64,000 nt of DNA from CALINB01 sp938045325 (lineage in GTDB: Bacteria; Pseudomonadota; Alphaproteobacteria; Rhodospirillales; CALINB01): NCBI GenBank assembly GCA_038114465.1, contig JAYNQW010000012.1, positions 1 to 64,000 on the forward strand. The letters are read 5' to 3'. The position numbers and the translations under genes were made by a program. Positions 11,298 through 20,242 of the stretch are shown here, piece after piece (the first letter of the stretch is position 1; each line of letters opens with the position of its first letter). The notes under the pieces were generated by a model. That model saw nothing but the letters and a program-made list of their open reading frames with translations, had not been told where the DNA came from and made no database searches.

Positions 11298-12263
11298 ATG
11301 GCCGAACAACACCACACAAAAGTCCTGATTCTAGGCTCCGGGCCCGCCGGTTATACCGCCGCCGTTTACACAGCGCGCGCCAGCATGCAACCGCTGCTCG
11401 TCAAGGGCCTTCAGCCCGGCGGGCAAATGACGATCACGACCGATGTGGAAAATTACCCGGGGTTTGCCGAAGCCATTCAAGGGCCGTGGCTGATGGAACA
11501 AATGGGCGCACAAGCCGCGAACGTCGGCACGACCATGAAAGACGATACGATTGTATCGGTCGACTTCGATAAACGGCCCTTTGTGCTGACCGGCGATTCC
11601 GGCAACGTCTATACGGCCGATAGTTTGATTATTTCGACAGGGGCAACGGCGCGTTGGCTGGGCCTGCCGAGCGAACAAAAATTTCTCGGCTTCGGCGTTT
11701 CCGCTTGCGCGACGTGCGACGGTTTCTTTTTTCGCGAAAAGGACGTCCTGGTGATCGGCGGCGGGAACACGGCCGTCGAAGAAGCGATCTATCTAACCAA
11801 CCATGCCAGCAAGGTTACCTTAATTCATCGCCGCAACGAATTACGCGCCGAGAAAATTATGCAGGACCGTTTGTTTAAGAACGAAAAAATCGAGGTGATT
11901 TGGGATACCGTGCTTGAAGAAGTCATCGGGACCGACGAACCGCCCAGCGTGACCGGCGCGCGGGTCAAGAATGTTAAAACCGGCGAGGTGCAGGATATTG
12001 CCGTCGACGGTGTTTTCGTCGCCATCGGTCATGAACCCAATACCACTCTTTTCAAAGGCAGACTCGATATGGATGACGAAGGCTATCTCATCACAGCACC
12101 GGACAGCACGGCGACGAACATTCCCGGTGTGTTTGCAGCCGGCGACGTCCAGGATAAGATTTACCGTCAAGCGGTGACGGCCGCCGGCACAGGTTGCATG
12201 GCCGCCTTAGAGGCCGAACAATATATTGCGATGATGGAAAGCGCGGCGGAAGCGGCGGAATAA
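11298..12263 (+). CDS. trxB: Thioredoxin-disulfide reductase
   Basis: FAD enzyme that transfers electrons from NADPH to thioredoxin in the cytoplasm. At 321 aa it matches the low-molecular-weight bacterial type. N-terminal FAD-binding GSGPAGYTAAVYTARA; redox-active CATC (C137, C140 with the start used here) inside the NADPH domain; NADPH-binding GGGNTAVEEA; C-terminal FAD motif GVFAAGDVQDKIYRQAVTAAGTGCMAA. An in-frame ATG 12 nt upstream (11286) is also possible. It is divergent from the Lrp-type gene and followed by lysR. Confidence 0.97.
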   Translation: MAEQHHTKVLILGSGPAGYTAAVYTARASMQPLLVKGLQPGGQMTITTDVENYPGFAEAIQGPWLMEQMGAQAANVGTTMKDDTIVSVDFDKRPFVLTGDSGNVYTADSLIISTGATARWLGLPSEQKFLGFGVSACATCDGFFFREKDVLVIGGGNTAVEEAIYLTNHASKVTLIHRRNELRAEKIMQDRLFKNEKIEVIWDTVLEEVIGTDEPPSVTGARVKNVKTGEVQDIAVDGVFVAIGHEPNTTLFKGRLDMDDEGYLITAPDSTATNIPGVFAAGDVQDKIYRQAVTAAGTGCMAALEAEQYIAMMESAAEAAE

Positions 12264-12284
12264 ACGTTCGGCGAAACGTTTTTT
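12262..12284 (+). terminator. Possible trxB terminator
   Basis: AAACGTT (12262-12268) and AACGTTT (12275-12281) form a 7-bp stem with a 6-nt loop, followed by further T residues. The stem is short, so termination may be partial. Confidence 0.45.
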
Positions 12285-12312
12285 AACAGGGCCGTTTTAG
12301 GCAGCATAAACC

Positions 12313-13212
12313 ATGATGGATTGGGACAAACTGCGGATTTTTCATGCCGTTGCCAAAGCGGGCAGCTTCACGCACGCAGGCGAAACGCTCAGCCTCAGTC
12401 AATCCGCGGTTAGCCGGCAAATCAGCGCGCTTGAAGAAGATCTCGGCGTGCCCTTGTTTCACCGGCATGCCCGCGGCCTCATCCTCACGGAGCAAGGCGA
12501 ATTGCTCAACCGTACCGCTAATGATGTTGCCTCCCGGCTGAATCAAACCACGGCACAAATGAGTGACTTCGCCGACAGCCCGCAAGGCCCGCTACGCATC
12601 ACGGCAACGGTTGCGTTTGGGTCTGTATGGCTGACCACCCGCATCCATCGATTTTTAAAACAATATCCGGAAATCGAAGTGTCGCTGATCCTTGCCGATA
12701 CGGAACTCGATCTCGCCATGCGCGAGGCCGATCTCGCCATCCGCATGGCGCCGCCCAGCCAACCCGACCTGATCCGCCGGCGTTTGCTGAGCATGCAGTA
12801 TCATGTGTATGCGGCCCCATCCTATATTGAAGAATACGGCGAGCCGAAAACCGTCCAAGATCTTCACAACCATCGTATCGTCGTCTACGGCGAACGGCCG
12901 AGCCGTTATACGGCAAACCTCAATTGGCTATTGGAAGCCAGCAAGGAAGCGGATGAAAAACCGTCGGTGTTACGGGTCAACAGCGCCTATGGCATCTTCA
13001 GGGGTGTGCAAAGCGGGCTGGGCCTCGGCGGTCTGCCGGATTATTTCGCCATCTCGGCCCCGGAATTGGTCCGCGTTCTTGATGATCTGCCTGGCCCGGA
13101 ATATGACATTTTCTTCGTCTATCCCGAGGAACTCCGCCATTCCAAACGGATCGGGGTTTTCCGTGATTTCCTGATCGAAGAAATCAATAAAGACGGTCTC
13201 AATACAGTTTAG
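12313..13212 (+). CDS. LysR family transcriptional regulator
   Basis: A 299-aa LysR-type regulator with an N-terminal winged helix-turn-helix (DKLRIFHAVAKAGSFTHAGETL...SQSAVSRQISALEEDLGVPLFHR, residues 4-53) and a C-terminal periplasmic-binding-like effector domain (about 90-290). It lies 50 nt after trxB on the same strand; read-through is possible but a weak terminator separates them. No divergent target gene is adjacent. The effector is unknown. Confidence 0.94.
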   Translation: MMDWDKLRIFHAVAKAGSFTHAGETLSLSQSAVSRQISALEEDLGVPLFHRHARGLILTEQGELLNRTANDVASRLNQTTAQMSDFADSPQGPLRITATVAFGSVWLTTRIHRFLKQYPEIEVSLILADTELDLAMREADLAIRMAPPSQPDLIRRRLLSMQYHVYAAPSYIEEYGEPKTVQDLHNHRIVVYGERPSRYTANLNWLLEASKEADEKPSVLRVNSAYGIFRGVQSGLGLGGLPDYFAISAPELVRVLDDLPGPEYDIFFVYPEELRHSKRIGVFRDFLIEEINKDGLNTV

Positions 13213-13293
13213 ATCGACTCTAAAAGTCTTCATTTACAATGCACAAGCACAAAACCTGACAGGCATGCGATAAACGCATACCTGTGCTGTTTC

Positions 13294-13320
13294 GAAACCC
13301 CTTTGAAACCGGGGTTTCTT
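13294..13320 (+). terminator. Candidate lysR terminator overlapping a downstream -35 element
   Basis: GAAACCCC (13294-13301) pairs with GGGGTTTC (13311-13318), 9-nt loop, with a few T residues after it. The loop contains the TTGAAA that is the best -35 for the candidate small RNA. Confidence 0.45.
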
Positions 13321-13332
13321 CCCCTATATATT
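13303..13332 (+). promoter_or_regulatory. Putative promoter of a small RNA
   Basis: TTGAAA (13303-13308), 18-nt spacer, TATATT (13327-13332): a good sigma-70 match. Transcription would begin near 13339, immediately before a perfect 20-bp palindrome. Confidence 0.4.
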
Positions 13333-13346
13333 ATTTCGTTGATATT

Positions 13347-13366
13347 GCACTGCAATATTGCAGTGC
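13347..13366. promoter_or_regulatory. Perfect 20-bp palindrome, possible operator
   Basis: GCACTGCAATATTGCAGTGC reads identically on both strands and lies at the predicted start of the small RNA. It could be an operator or a 5' hairpin. The CTGC...GCAG core faintly resembles sites of the polyhydroxybutyrate regulator PhaR, but the spacing differs from the described motif. Confidence 0.5.
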
Positions 13367-13471
13367 GGCATCAAAAGAGTTTTCGAGTTTCGGATACACA
13401 TCCGAAAAAAGGGCATGTCCCATATCGGCATGTCCTTGCGTCTCCCAGACGTGAAGCCTCCCTGTTGAACT

Positions 13472-13506
13472 TGCCGGGAACCTTTTGGTTCCCGGCAGTT
13501 TTTTTT
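13472..13506 (+). terminator. Strong Rho-independent terminator of the candidate small RNA
   Basis: An 11-bp perfect stem (TGCCGGGAACC 13472-13482 with GGTTCCCGGCA 13487-13497), TTTT loop, then G and eight T residues (13499-13506). The T tract is on the plus strand only, so it does not serve the minus-strand gene at 13535. Confidence 0.85.
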
Positions 13507-13534
13507 CAAAATTCCAAAAGTTGGGATACACCAG

Positions 13535-15571
13535 TCAGGACGCTGCCGCCGTGCCGGTCCGTTCCTGTACGACCTTATCGGCATCCTTACCGCTGAATTC
13601 CTGCAAGTGATCAAACGCCCAGCCGTAAGTGCCGATGCCCAATGTTTGCGAGCGCAGATCGATAATCAGATCGTGCATTTCCGATTGCGGCAATTGCACG
13701 GCGACTTCATCCCAGCCTTTCCAGCCCGGCTTCGCATCGAACCCGAGAATTTGCCCGCGCCGTCCCGACACCAACCGTTGCACCTTCGACGTGAACTCGG
13801 ACGGGATCGAGATTTTCACTTCATAAATCGGTTCCAGCAAAATCGGATTGCATTTCGGCATACCTTCACGCATGGCCAATTGGGCCGCTTGTTTAAAGGC
13901 CATCTCAGAACTGTCGACAGCATGATATTGGCCGTCGGTTAATGTTACCGCCACGTCGACGACCGGGAATCCAAGCGGACCGGCTGAAAGATATTCCTTC
14001 ACGCCGGCCTCGACTGCCGGAATGTATTGCTTGGGCACCACGCCGCCGGTGATGGTATCGGAAAAATCGAAACCGGAGCTGCGCGGCAACGGCTTAATAT
14101 CCAAATGAACATCGCCGAACTGCCCGTGACCGCCGCTTTGTTTTTTATGGCGGCCGTGCTGCGATACGGTCTTGCGGATGGTTTCCTTGTAAGCAACTTG
14201 TGGCCGGTTCGACGTTACCGAAAGCTTGTATTGGTTTTTCATCCGGTCAATGGCGATCAGCAAGTGCATTTCGCCTTGCCCCCAAAGCAGCAGTTCGCCG
14301 GTATCCGGGTTGTGCCCATAAGACAGCGACGGGTCTTCTTCGACGATCTTCGTTAAGGCCCCGCTGAGTTTGACCTCATCGGAACGCTCGGCGGCATGGA
14401 TCGACAGGGAAAAGACCGGCGGCAACGGGTCGGGCCATAATTCGGCGGCGGCTTTACCGGATTCAGATAACAGCGCACCCGTCGCGATATCATCCATGCG
14501 GCCAAACGCAACTGTGTCACCCAACTGTGCCTCTGATTGTTTATTCTGCTTTTGGCCGAGCATGTTGAAAACGCCGCTGATCCGGGTGTAGTTGAGGGTC
14601 GAGCCGTCCTTGATGCTGCCCGCAATCACGCGAACGAAAGACAGTTTCCCGACCTGGGACGCATGTAATGTTTTAAACACTTGCGCCATCGCCTCACCGC
14701 TTTGGCCGGTCGCACCGATTCGTTCGGCAAGGCGCGACACGTCTGGTGCTTCATGGCGCAGGACTTTCAGCAACCGGGTAATGCCGTTGTCATGTTCTGC
14801 CGAACCGAAAAACACGGAAACAATATTGCCGTTTTGCAGATTGTCCGTGAGGTATTGATAAACCTCATCCGATGACGGCACTTTATCTTCCAGTAGATTT
14901 TCCAGCAGGTTGTCGTCGAAATCGGCAAGCGCTTCCAAAAGCTTGGTGCGCTCTTCCGTTTCCAGCGGTTTGACATCTTCAGGCAATTCGATGGGGTCAG
15001 ACGATTCGTTCTCTTTCCACTGAAAGGCACGCTCGCTAACCAAATCGACATGGCCGGTAATCGATTCACCTTCCATGATCGGCACTTCGCGCAGCATGAG
15101 CGGGCGTTCAGAAACGCTTTTTAGCGCGTCGTAAATTTCCATGACGCTGCTGGCCGCCGAATCCATCTTATTGACGAAGATGATCGTCGGAATTTTATGC
15201 TCCGTCAGAAACCGCAAGATCGGCGACACCGTTAAAGCCTTATCAGCTTCCGGATCGCAAACGACGACCGCGGCATCGGCGATCATGCTGGCATTAAAAG
15301 CGTCTTGCGTCAGCTCAACCGAACCCGGGCAATCGACGAACGTCCATGTTTCGTCGAGATACGTCGTCGTTGCGATATTCGGCTCGGTTCCCATTTGCCG
15401 AGCGCGCGCTTCGTCGCTGGAATCGCCGACGGACGTGCCGTCTTTGGTTGAACCTTTCCGGTTCACCGCGCCGGTCGCCACTAAAATGCTTTCGAGTAAA
15501 GTTGTTTTGCCGCTTAAATAAGGTCCAACCAGTACTGCACACCGTGGACCTGACGGATGATTCATCGCCAT
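13535..15571 (-). CDS. Elongation factor G-like translational GTPase (EF-G2 type)
   Basis: A 678-aa member of the translational GTPase superfamily resembling EF-G in domain order but divergent. G domain with P-loop GPYLSGKTTLLE near residue 16, DCPGSVE and NKMD motifs; then domain II, domain IV and the C-terminal EF-G V-like domain (PIYEVKISIPSEFTSKVQRLVSGRRGQILGF). Such paralogs lack a ribosomal operon context and are usually labelled EF-G-like; whether they act in translocation, recycling or stress is unsettled. GGGAGGATAAAC precedes the ATG. It stands alone, with a terminator-like structure of the next gene upstream. Confidence 0.9.
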   Translation of the reverse strand: MAMNHPSGPRCAVLVGPYLSGKTTLLESILVATGAVNRKGSTKDGTSVGDSSDEARARQMGTEPNIATTTYLDETWTFVDCPGSVELTQDAFNASMIADAAVVVCDPEADKALTVSPILRFLTEHKIPTIIFVNKMDSAASSVMEIYDALKSVSERPLMLREVPIMEGESITGHVDLVSERAFQWKENESSDPIELPEDVKPLETEERTKLLEALADFDDNLLENLLEDKVPSSDEVYQYLTDNLQNGNIVSVFFGSAEHDNGITRLLKVLRHEAPDVSRLAERIGATGQSGEAMAQVFKTLHASQVGKLSFVRVIAGSIKDGSTLNYTRISGVFNMLGQKQNKQSEAQLGDTVAFGRMDDIATGALLSESGKAAAELWPDPLPPVFSLSIHAAERSDEVKLSGALTKIVEEDPSLSYGHNPDTGELLLWGQGEMHLLIAIDRMKNQYKLSVTSNRPQVAYKETIRKTVSQHGRHKKQSGGHGQFGDVHLDIKPLPRSSGFDFSDTITGGVVPKQYIPAVEAGVKEYLSAGPLGFPVVDVAVTLTDGQYHAVDSSEMAFKQAAQLAMREGMPKCNPILLEPIYEVKISIPSEFTSKVQRLVSGRRGQILGFDAKPGWKGWDEVAVQLPQSEMHDLIIDLRSQTLGIGTYGWAFDHLQEFSGKDADKVVQERTGTAAAS

Positions 15572-15692
15572 GTTTATCCTCCCGGGTATGGTTGTTTTTT
15601 CTTATTTTGTAATAGTGTAGCGGCCCAAGGGCGCGCTGTTTAGCCCCATTTACACACACCGCCGCCTGCCGAAGGGAACGGCTAAGACATTG

Positions 15693-15715
15693 AAAAACGG
15701 CCCCTTTCAGGGCCG
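15693..15715 (-). terminator. Terminator of the aspartate aminotransferase gene
   Basis: On the minus strand CGGCCC and GGGCCG (15698-15703 with 15710-15715) form a GC-rich hairpin followed by TTTTT (15693-15697). Confidence 0.7.
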
Positions 15716-15740
15716 CTTCGGTATGGGTTTGGATTCCGGC

Positions 15741-16943
15741 TTAGCTGAGCGCCGCGCAGGCCCGCTGAATTCGCGTGCAAGCCTCTTCGAGGGCTTCCGT
15801 CGAGGTTGCGTATGAGACGCGGAAATACGGTGATAAACCGAACGCGGCACCATGCACCACAGCAACGCCTTCCGCTTCGAGCAAATACGTCACGACGTCC
15901 TCGTCGTTCGACAAGGTTTTGCCATCCGGCGTGGTTTTACCGATCATGCCCGCACACGACGGATACACATAAAAGGCGCCTTCCGGATTGGGACAATTAA
16001 TCCCGTTGGCCTGATTGAGCATGCTCACGACAAGATCCCGGCGTTCCTGAAACACCTTGTTATGTTCCGGAATGAAATCCTGTGTGCCGTTCAAGGCTTC
16101 GACGGATGCGGCTTGCGAGATCGAACTGGTGTGTGTCGTGCTTTGCGATTGAATTTTATTCATCGCCTTGATCAGTTCGGTCGGTCCGCCGGCGTAGCCG
16201 ACACGCCAGCCGGTCATGCAATAGGCCTTCGAAACGCCGTTCAGCGTTAAGGTGCGGTCAAACAGGCTCGGCTCGACTTGCGCCACGGTCGCGAATTCGA
16301 AATCGCCGTAGATAATTTTTTCATAAATGTCATCCGTCATGATCCAGACGTGCGGATGCTTTTTCATTACATCCGTAATCGCCTTCAGCTCCTCGGCCGT
16401 ATAGGCGGCACCCGACGGGTTCGACGGCGAGTTCAGCATCAGCCATTTGGTTTTCGGTGTGATGGCTTTGTCGAGGTCCGCGGGGTTCAATTTAAACCCG
16501 GACTCGATCGGGCATTCGACAAACACCGGCACACCTTCTGCCAACAAGACGATGTCCGAATAGGACACCCAATAGGGCGTAGGAATAACGACTTCGTCAC
16601 CCGGATTGATTGTCGCCATGATCGCGTTGTAGATAATCTGCTTGCCGCCGCAGCCGACGGTAATTTGATCAAGGGTATACGTCAGGTCGTTGTCGCGCTT
16701 GAACTTATCGACGATGGCTTGGCGTAATTCCGTCGTGCCGGCGACGGACGTATAGTGGCTCTCGCCCCGGTCGATGGCCGCTTTGGCAGCCTCCTTGATA
16801 TTGTCCGGCGTGTCGAAATCCGGCTCGCCGGCGCCAAGACCGATAACGTCGCGGCCCTCGGCTTTCAAATCGTTGGCTTTTTGTGTCACCGCAATGGTCG
16901 GCGACGGTTTAATTGCATTCAAACGCGAAGCAATAATCGACAT
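15741..16943 (-). CDS. Pyridoxal-phosphate aspartate aminotransferase, class I
   Basis: Interconverts aspartate and 2-oxoglutarate with oxaloacetate and glutamate; enzymes of this subgroup often also accept prephenate. The 400-aa length is typical. PLP-binding lysine K239 lies in LNGVSKAYCMTGWRVGYAGG; NSPSNPSG is the conserved Asn loop; TDDIYEKIIY contains the Asp that contacts the PLP nitrogen; the substrate carboxylate Arg is in YFRVSYATS near the C-terminus. It is transcribed alone, with its own terminator. An aatA-like assignment is likely, but substrate preference cannot be read from sequence. Confidence 0.93.
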   Translation of the reverse strand: MSIIASRLNAIKPSPTIAVTQKANDLKAEGRDVIGLGAGEPDFDTPDNIKEAAKAAIDRGESHYTSVAGTTELRQAIVDKFKRDNDLTYTLDQITVGCGGKQIIYNAIMATINPGDEVVIPTPYWVSYSDIVLLAEGVPVFVECPIESGFKLNPADLDKAITPKTKWLMLNSPSNPSGAAYTAEELKAITDVMKKHPHVWIMTDDIYEKIIYGDFEFATVAQVEPSLFDRTLTLNGVSKAYCMTGWRVGYAGGPTELIKAMNKIQSQSTTHTSSISQAASVEALNGTQDFIPEHNKVFQERRDLVVSMLNQANGINCPNPEGAFYVYPSCAGMIGKTTPDGKTLSNDEDVVTYLLEAEGVAVVHGAAFGLSPYFRVSYATSTEALEEACTRIQRACAALS

Positions 16944-17048
16944 AACATTCGGACCTTTTCCGTCAAAAAAAATCTAAACAAACGGGCCGGAACGTACGCC
17001 CGTTACCGCCCCGGCGCAAGGGCTGATCGGCTTCAACCCCCCTTATCT

Positions 17049-17978
17049 TTACGCCTTCCGGGTGCTTTGAGCAAACCAGATACCGGCGGCAATGATAATG
17101 ACCCCGGTCAAATGAAACTGCTGGAATTTTTCGTCCAAAAAGATGATCGCCAGGATAGCCGCCGCGACCGGAACCATATGCTGGAAATGCCCAGCCCGGT
17201 TCGGCCCGATCGCATCCACCGCGCGGTTGAACAAGGCCAGTGCCACCATGGTCGGGAACAGGCCGAGATACGCGAGGGTGCCGGCATTGAGCCAAGTCAG
17301 CGGCACGGCTTGAACGGTCAATGTCTCCCACAGGTAAAACGGGAATAAAGCCGGCACCCCGAAACACAACGAGGCGGTAATGAATACAAACGGATCGATT
17401 CCCTCGGGCCGGCTTTTCACTAAAATCGTATACAGCGACCAACAGATGGCCGCCACCAGCATGATCAGGTCACCCGGTGCGAAACGAAGATCCATCAGGA
17501 TTTCAAGATTGCCCCGGCATAAAATGACGGCGACACCGATGAACGATACCACCACGCCGAACGCCTGGCGGCGGCTGAACGACTCTTTCAGCATAAAATA
17601 CGCCATCACGGGCACGATGACCGGGGTCGCCGACATCACCAGGGCGGCATTGATGGCCGTGGTGGTATGAACCGCGGCATAGGCGATCGAATTAAACAAT
17701 GCAAATCCGACCACGCCGGAAACGGCAAACAGTTTCCAGTGAGATTTGATCACCGCCCGTTGGCGCAGTAGCGTGGGCGCGGTGAAGACCAGCAGCCCCA
17801 ACAGGCCGATACCGTTGCGCCAAAACGCCAAGGCAATCGGCGGGATCTCCGCATGGACCGCGCGGCCGATGGTAATGTTGCTGCCCCAGAACAAGGCGGC
17901 AAGACACAGCATGACATAGGCGGCGGACGGGGTGACGGTAAAACGGGGCATCGGAGCTTTCGAATGGCGGGCAAACAT
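17049..17978 (-). CDS. EamA/DMT family transporter
   Basis: A 309-aa inner-membrane protein with about ten hydrophobic segments arranged as two EamA repeats (first from about residue 17, second from about 158), as in the drug/metabolite transporter superfamily. Members export amino acids, nucleotides or other metabolites; the substrate is unknown. An in-frame ATG at 17951 is an alternative start. It is divergent from uvrB with a very short spacer and downstream of nothing obviously related. Confidence 0.9.
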   Translation of the reverse strand: MFARHSKAPMPRFTVTPSAAYVMLCLAALFWGSNITIGRAVHAEIPPIALAFWRNGIGLLGLLVFTAPTLLRQRAVIKSHWKLFAVSGVVGFALFNSIAYAAVHTTTAINAALVMSATPVIVPVMAYFMLKESFSRRQAFGVVVSFIGVAVILCRGNLEILMDLRFAPGDLIMLVAAICWSLYTILVKSRPEGIDPFVFITASLCFGVPALFPFYLWETLTVQAVPLTWLNAGTLAYLGLFPTMVALALFNRAVDAIGPNRAGHFQHMVPVAAAILAIIFLDEKFQQFHLTGVIIIAAGIWFAQSTRKA

Positions 17979-18085
17979 GCGGAGCGGAACGCCTCACCAA
18001 CCTAGCCAGTCCTGTGATTCCGCGCAATTACAAACTCCGTACCAAGACCCTGGAAAGGCCGTGCCCGCGTGCCTATAACAAAGGG

Positions 18086-20224
18086 ATGCTCATTCACGAA
18101 AACTTCATTCCCGAGAAGCGCCCGCCCATCGCCGAATCCCGGCCTTTCAAGCTCGTTTCCGAGTTCGAACCCGCCGGCGATCAACCCGACGCTATTGCCG
18201 CGCTGGTCGAGGGCCTGAATAACAACGAACGCGACCAGATCCTGCTCGGCGTCACCGGCTCGGGCAAGACCTTTACCATGGCGCACGTCATCCAACAGCA
18301 ACAGCGCCCGACGCTCATTCTTGCGCCGAACAAAACCCTCGCCGCGCAGTTGTACGGCGAGATGAAAGCGTTTTTCCCCGACAACGCGGTCGAATACTTC
18401 GTGTCCTATTACGATTACTACCAGCCGGAAGCCTATGTGCCGAAATCGGACACCTACATCGAAAAAGACGCCTCCGTAAACGAACAAATCGACCGCATGC
18501 GCCATTCGGCGACGCGTGCGCTGCTGGAACGCAACGACGTGGTCATCGTGTCGTCCGTTTCCTGCATTTACGGCATCGGCGCCGTCGAGACTTACGCCGA
18601 AATGACGATCGAGCTGAAAGCCGGCGAGAACATCGAACGCGGCGAATTGCTCAAGCGGTTGGTCGAACTGCAATATAAGCGCAACGATCAGAACTTTTAT
18701 CGCGGCGCGTTCCGAGTGCGCGGCGATGTCATCGAAATCTTCCCTTCCCACTTCGAGGATGCCGCCTGGCGGGTGTCGCTGTTCGGCGACGAGATCGAAG
18801 CGATTTGGGAAATCGATCCGCTGACCGGCGAGAAAAATACCGAGCTCGAAAACATCGTGATCTACCCGAACAGCCACTACGTGACGCCGCGCCCGACGAT
18901 CATTCAGGCCAGCAAGAAAATTCGCGCGGAGATGAAAGAGCGCCTCGACTGGTTGAACAAACACGGCAAGCTGTTGGAAGCGCAGCGCCTGCAGGAACGC
19001 ACAACGTTCGATCTCGAGATGCTCGAAACCCAAGGCTTCTGTTCCGGCATCGAAAATTATTCGCGCTACCTGACCGGGCGCAAGCCGGGTGAGCCACCGC
19101 CGACGTTGTTTGAGTATCTGCCGGACAATTCCTTGCTAATCGTGGATGAGTGTCACGTCACCGTGCCGCAGATTGGTGGCATGTACAAAGGTGACTTCAA
19201 TCGTAAATCGACCCTCGCCGAGTTTGGTTTTCGCCTGCCGTCTTGCGTCGATAACCGGCCGCTGAAGTTCGAGGAATGGGAAACCATGCGCCCGGACACC
19301 GTGTATGTGTCTGCGACCCCGGGACCGTGGGAGCTGGAGAAAACCGACGGCGCGTTTGTCGAACAGGTGGTACGCCCGACCGGGCTGGTCGATCCGGAAT
19401 GCATCGTGCGCCCGGTCGAAACCCAGGTCGATGATCTCCTCAAAGAAGTCAAAGAAGTCGCCGCCAAGGGTTATCGCACCCTCGTCACAACACTAACCAA
19501 ACGCATGGCCGAAGACCTCACCGAATACATGCACGAACAAGACGTGCGGGTGCGCTACATGCATTCCGACATCGACACTTTGGAGCGCATCGAAATCATT
19601 CGTGATCTTCGCCTCGGCGCGTTCGACGTGCTGATCGGTATTAACCTCCTGCGCGAAGGTTTGGATATTCCGGAATGCGCGTTGGTGTGTATCTTGGACG
19701 CCGATAAAGAGGGCTTCCTGCGCTCCAAGACCAGCCTCGTACAGACTATCGGCCGCGCCGCGCGCCATCTGGAAGGCCGGGTCATCCTTTATGCCGATCA
19801 CATGACCGATTCGCTCGAATACGCCATCGGCGAAACCAACCGGCGCCGCGCCCGCCAAGAGGCCTACAACAAGAAACACGGCATCACGCCGGAAAGCATC
19901 AAGAAGGAAATTTCCGATGTGCTGCAATCGGTATACGAAAGCGACTACGTCACCGTGGATACCGGCGTCTCGGGCGATCAGCATCTGGTCGGCCATAACC
20001 TGCAAAAACACTTGGAAGACTTGCGCACGCGCATGACCACGGCGGCCGGTGATTTGGAATTCGAGGAAGCCGCCCGGCTGCGCGATGAAATCCGCCGCCT
20101 CGAAGCGACCGAGCTCGGCCTGCACAAGGCCGGGGTATCGCTCAAGGCCGCGTCGAAAGCCGGCTGGTCGCCGCGGCAAAAGAAAAGCGAGCGCAAAAAA
20201 CACATGCGCCGCAAACGAGCGTAA
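18086..20224 (+). CDS. uvrB: Excinuclease ABC subunit UvrB
   Basis: Damage-verifying helicase-like subunit of nucleotide excision repair; loads with UvrA and recruits UvrC. From the ATG at 18086 it is 712 aa. Walker A GVTGSGKT near residue 60, beta-hairpin region YYDYYQPEAYVP, helicase motifs IVDECHVTVPQ and QTIGRAARH. The C-terminal UVR domain (LEDLRTRMTTAAGDLEFEEAARLRDEI) that binds UvrC is present, followed by a short Lys/Arg-rich tail. The frame is open back to a GTG at 18014, so an extra 24 residues are possible. Two genes follow on the same strand with 18- and 7-nt gaps. Confidence 0.97.
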   Translation: MLIHENFIPEKRPPIAESRPFKLVSEFEPAGDQPDAIAALVEGLNNNERDQILLGVTGSGKTFTMAHVIQQQQRPTLILAPNKTLAAQLYGEMKAFFPDNAVEYFVSYYDYYQPEAYVPKSDTYIEKDASVNEQIDRMRHSATRALLERNDVVIVSSVSCIYGIGAVETYAEMTIELKAGENIERGELLKRLVELQYKRNDQNFYRGAFRVRGDVIEIFPSHFEDAAWRVSLFGDEIEAIWEIDPLTGEKNTELENIVIYPNSHYVTPRPTIIQASKKIRAEMKERLDWLNKHGKLLEAQRLQERTTFDLEMLETQGFCSGIENYSRYLTGRKPGEPPPTLFEYLPDNSLLIVDECHVTVPQIGGMYKGDFNRKSTLAEFGFRLPSCVDNRPLKFEEWETMRPDTVYVSATPGPWELEKTDGAFVEQVVRPTGLVDPECIVRPVETQVDDLLKEVKEVAAKGYRTLVTTLTKRMAEDLTEYMHEQDVRVRYMHSDIDTLERIEIIRDLRLGAFDVLIGINLLREGLDIPECALVCILDADKEGFLRSKTSLVQTIGRAARHLEGRVILYADHMTDSLEYAIGETNRRRARQEAYNKKHGITPESIKKEISDVLQSVYESDYVTVDTGVSGDQHLVGHNLQKHLEDLRTRMTTAAGDLEFEEAARLRDEIRRLEATELGLHKAGVSLKAASKAGWSPRQKKSERKKHMRRKRA

Positions 20225-20242
20225 CGCGAGAGGAACACACGC

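Larger units (their letters stand above)
13339..13506 (+). ncRNA. Candidate structured small RNA, about 168 nt
   Basis: The 322-nt gap between lysR and the EF-G-like gene holds, in plus-strand order, a promoter-like sequence and a perfect palindrome that can fold as GCACUGC-loop-GCAGUGC (13347-13366). Next come a perfect 8-bp hairpin TTTCGGAT/ATCCGAAA with 4-nt loop (13388-13407), a GGCATGTCC direct repeat, an unpaired-looking CCTCCC (13457-13462) and a strong terminator. A 17-codon frame starting with ATG at the first GGCATGTCC is present but has no convincing ribosome binding site. The promoter and terminator face away from the neighbouring EF-G-like gene, so a stand-alone RNA is the simplest reading. 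It matches no RNA family I can name; the boundaries are inferred. Confidence 0.5.

Noticed and set aside
13324..13614. Minus-strand open frame across the small-RNA region
   Set aside because: Overlaps the terminator and the 3' end of the EF-G-like gene; composition is not protein-like.
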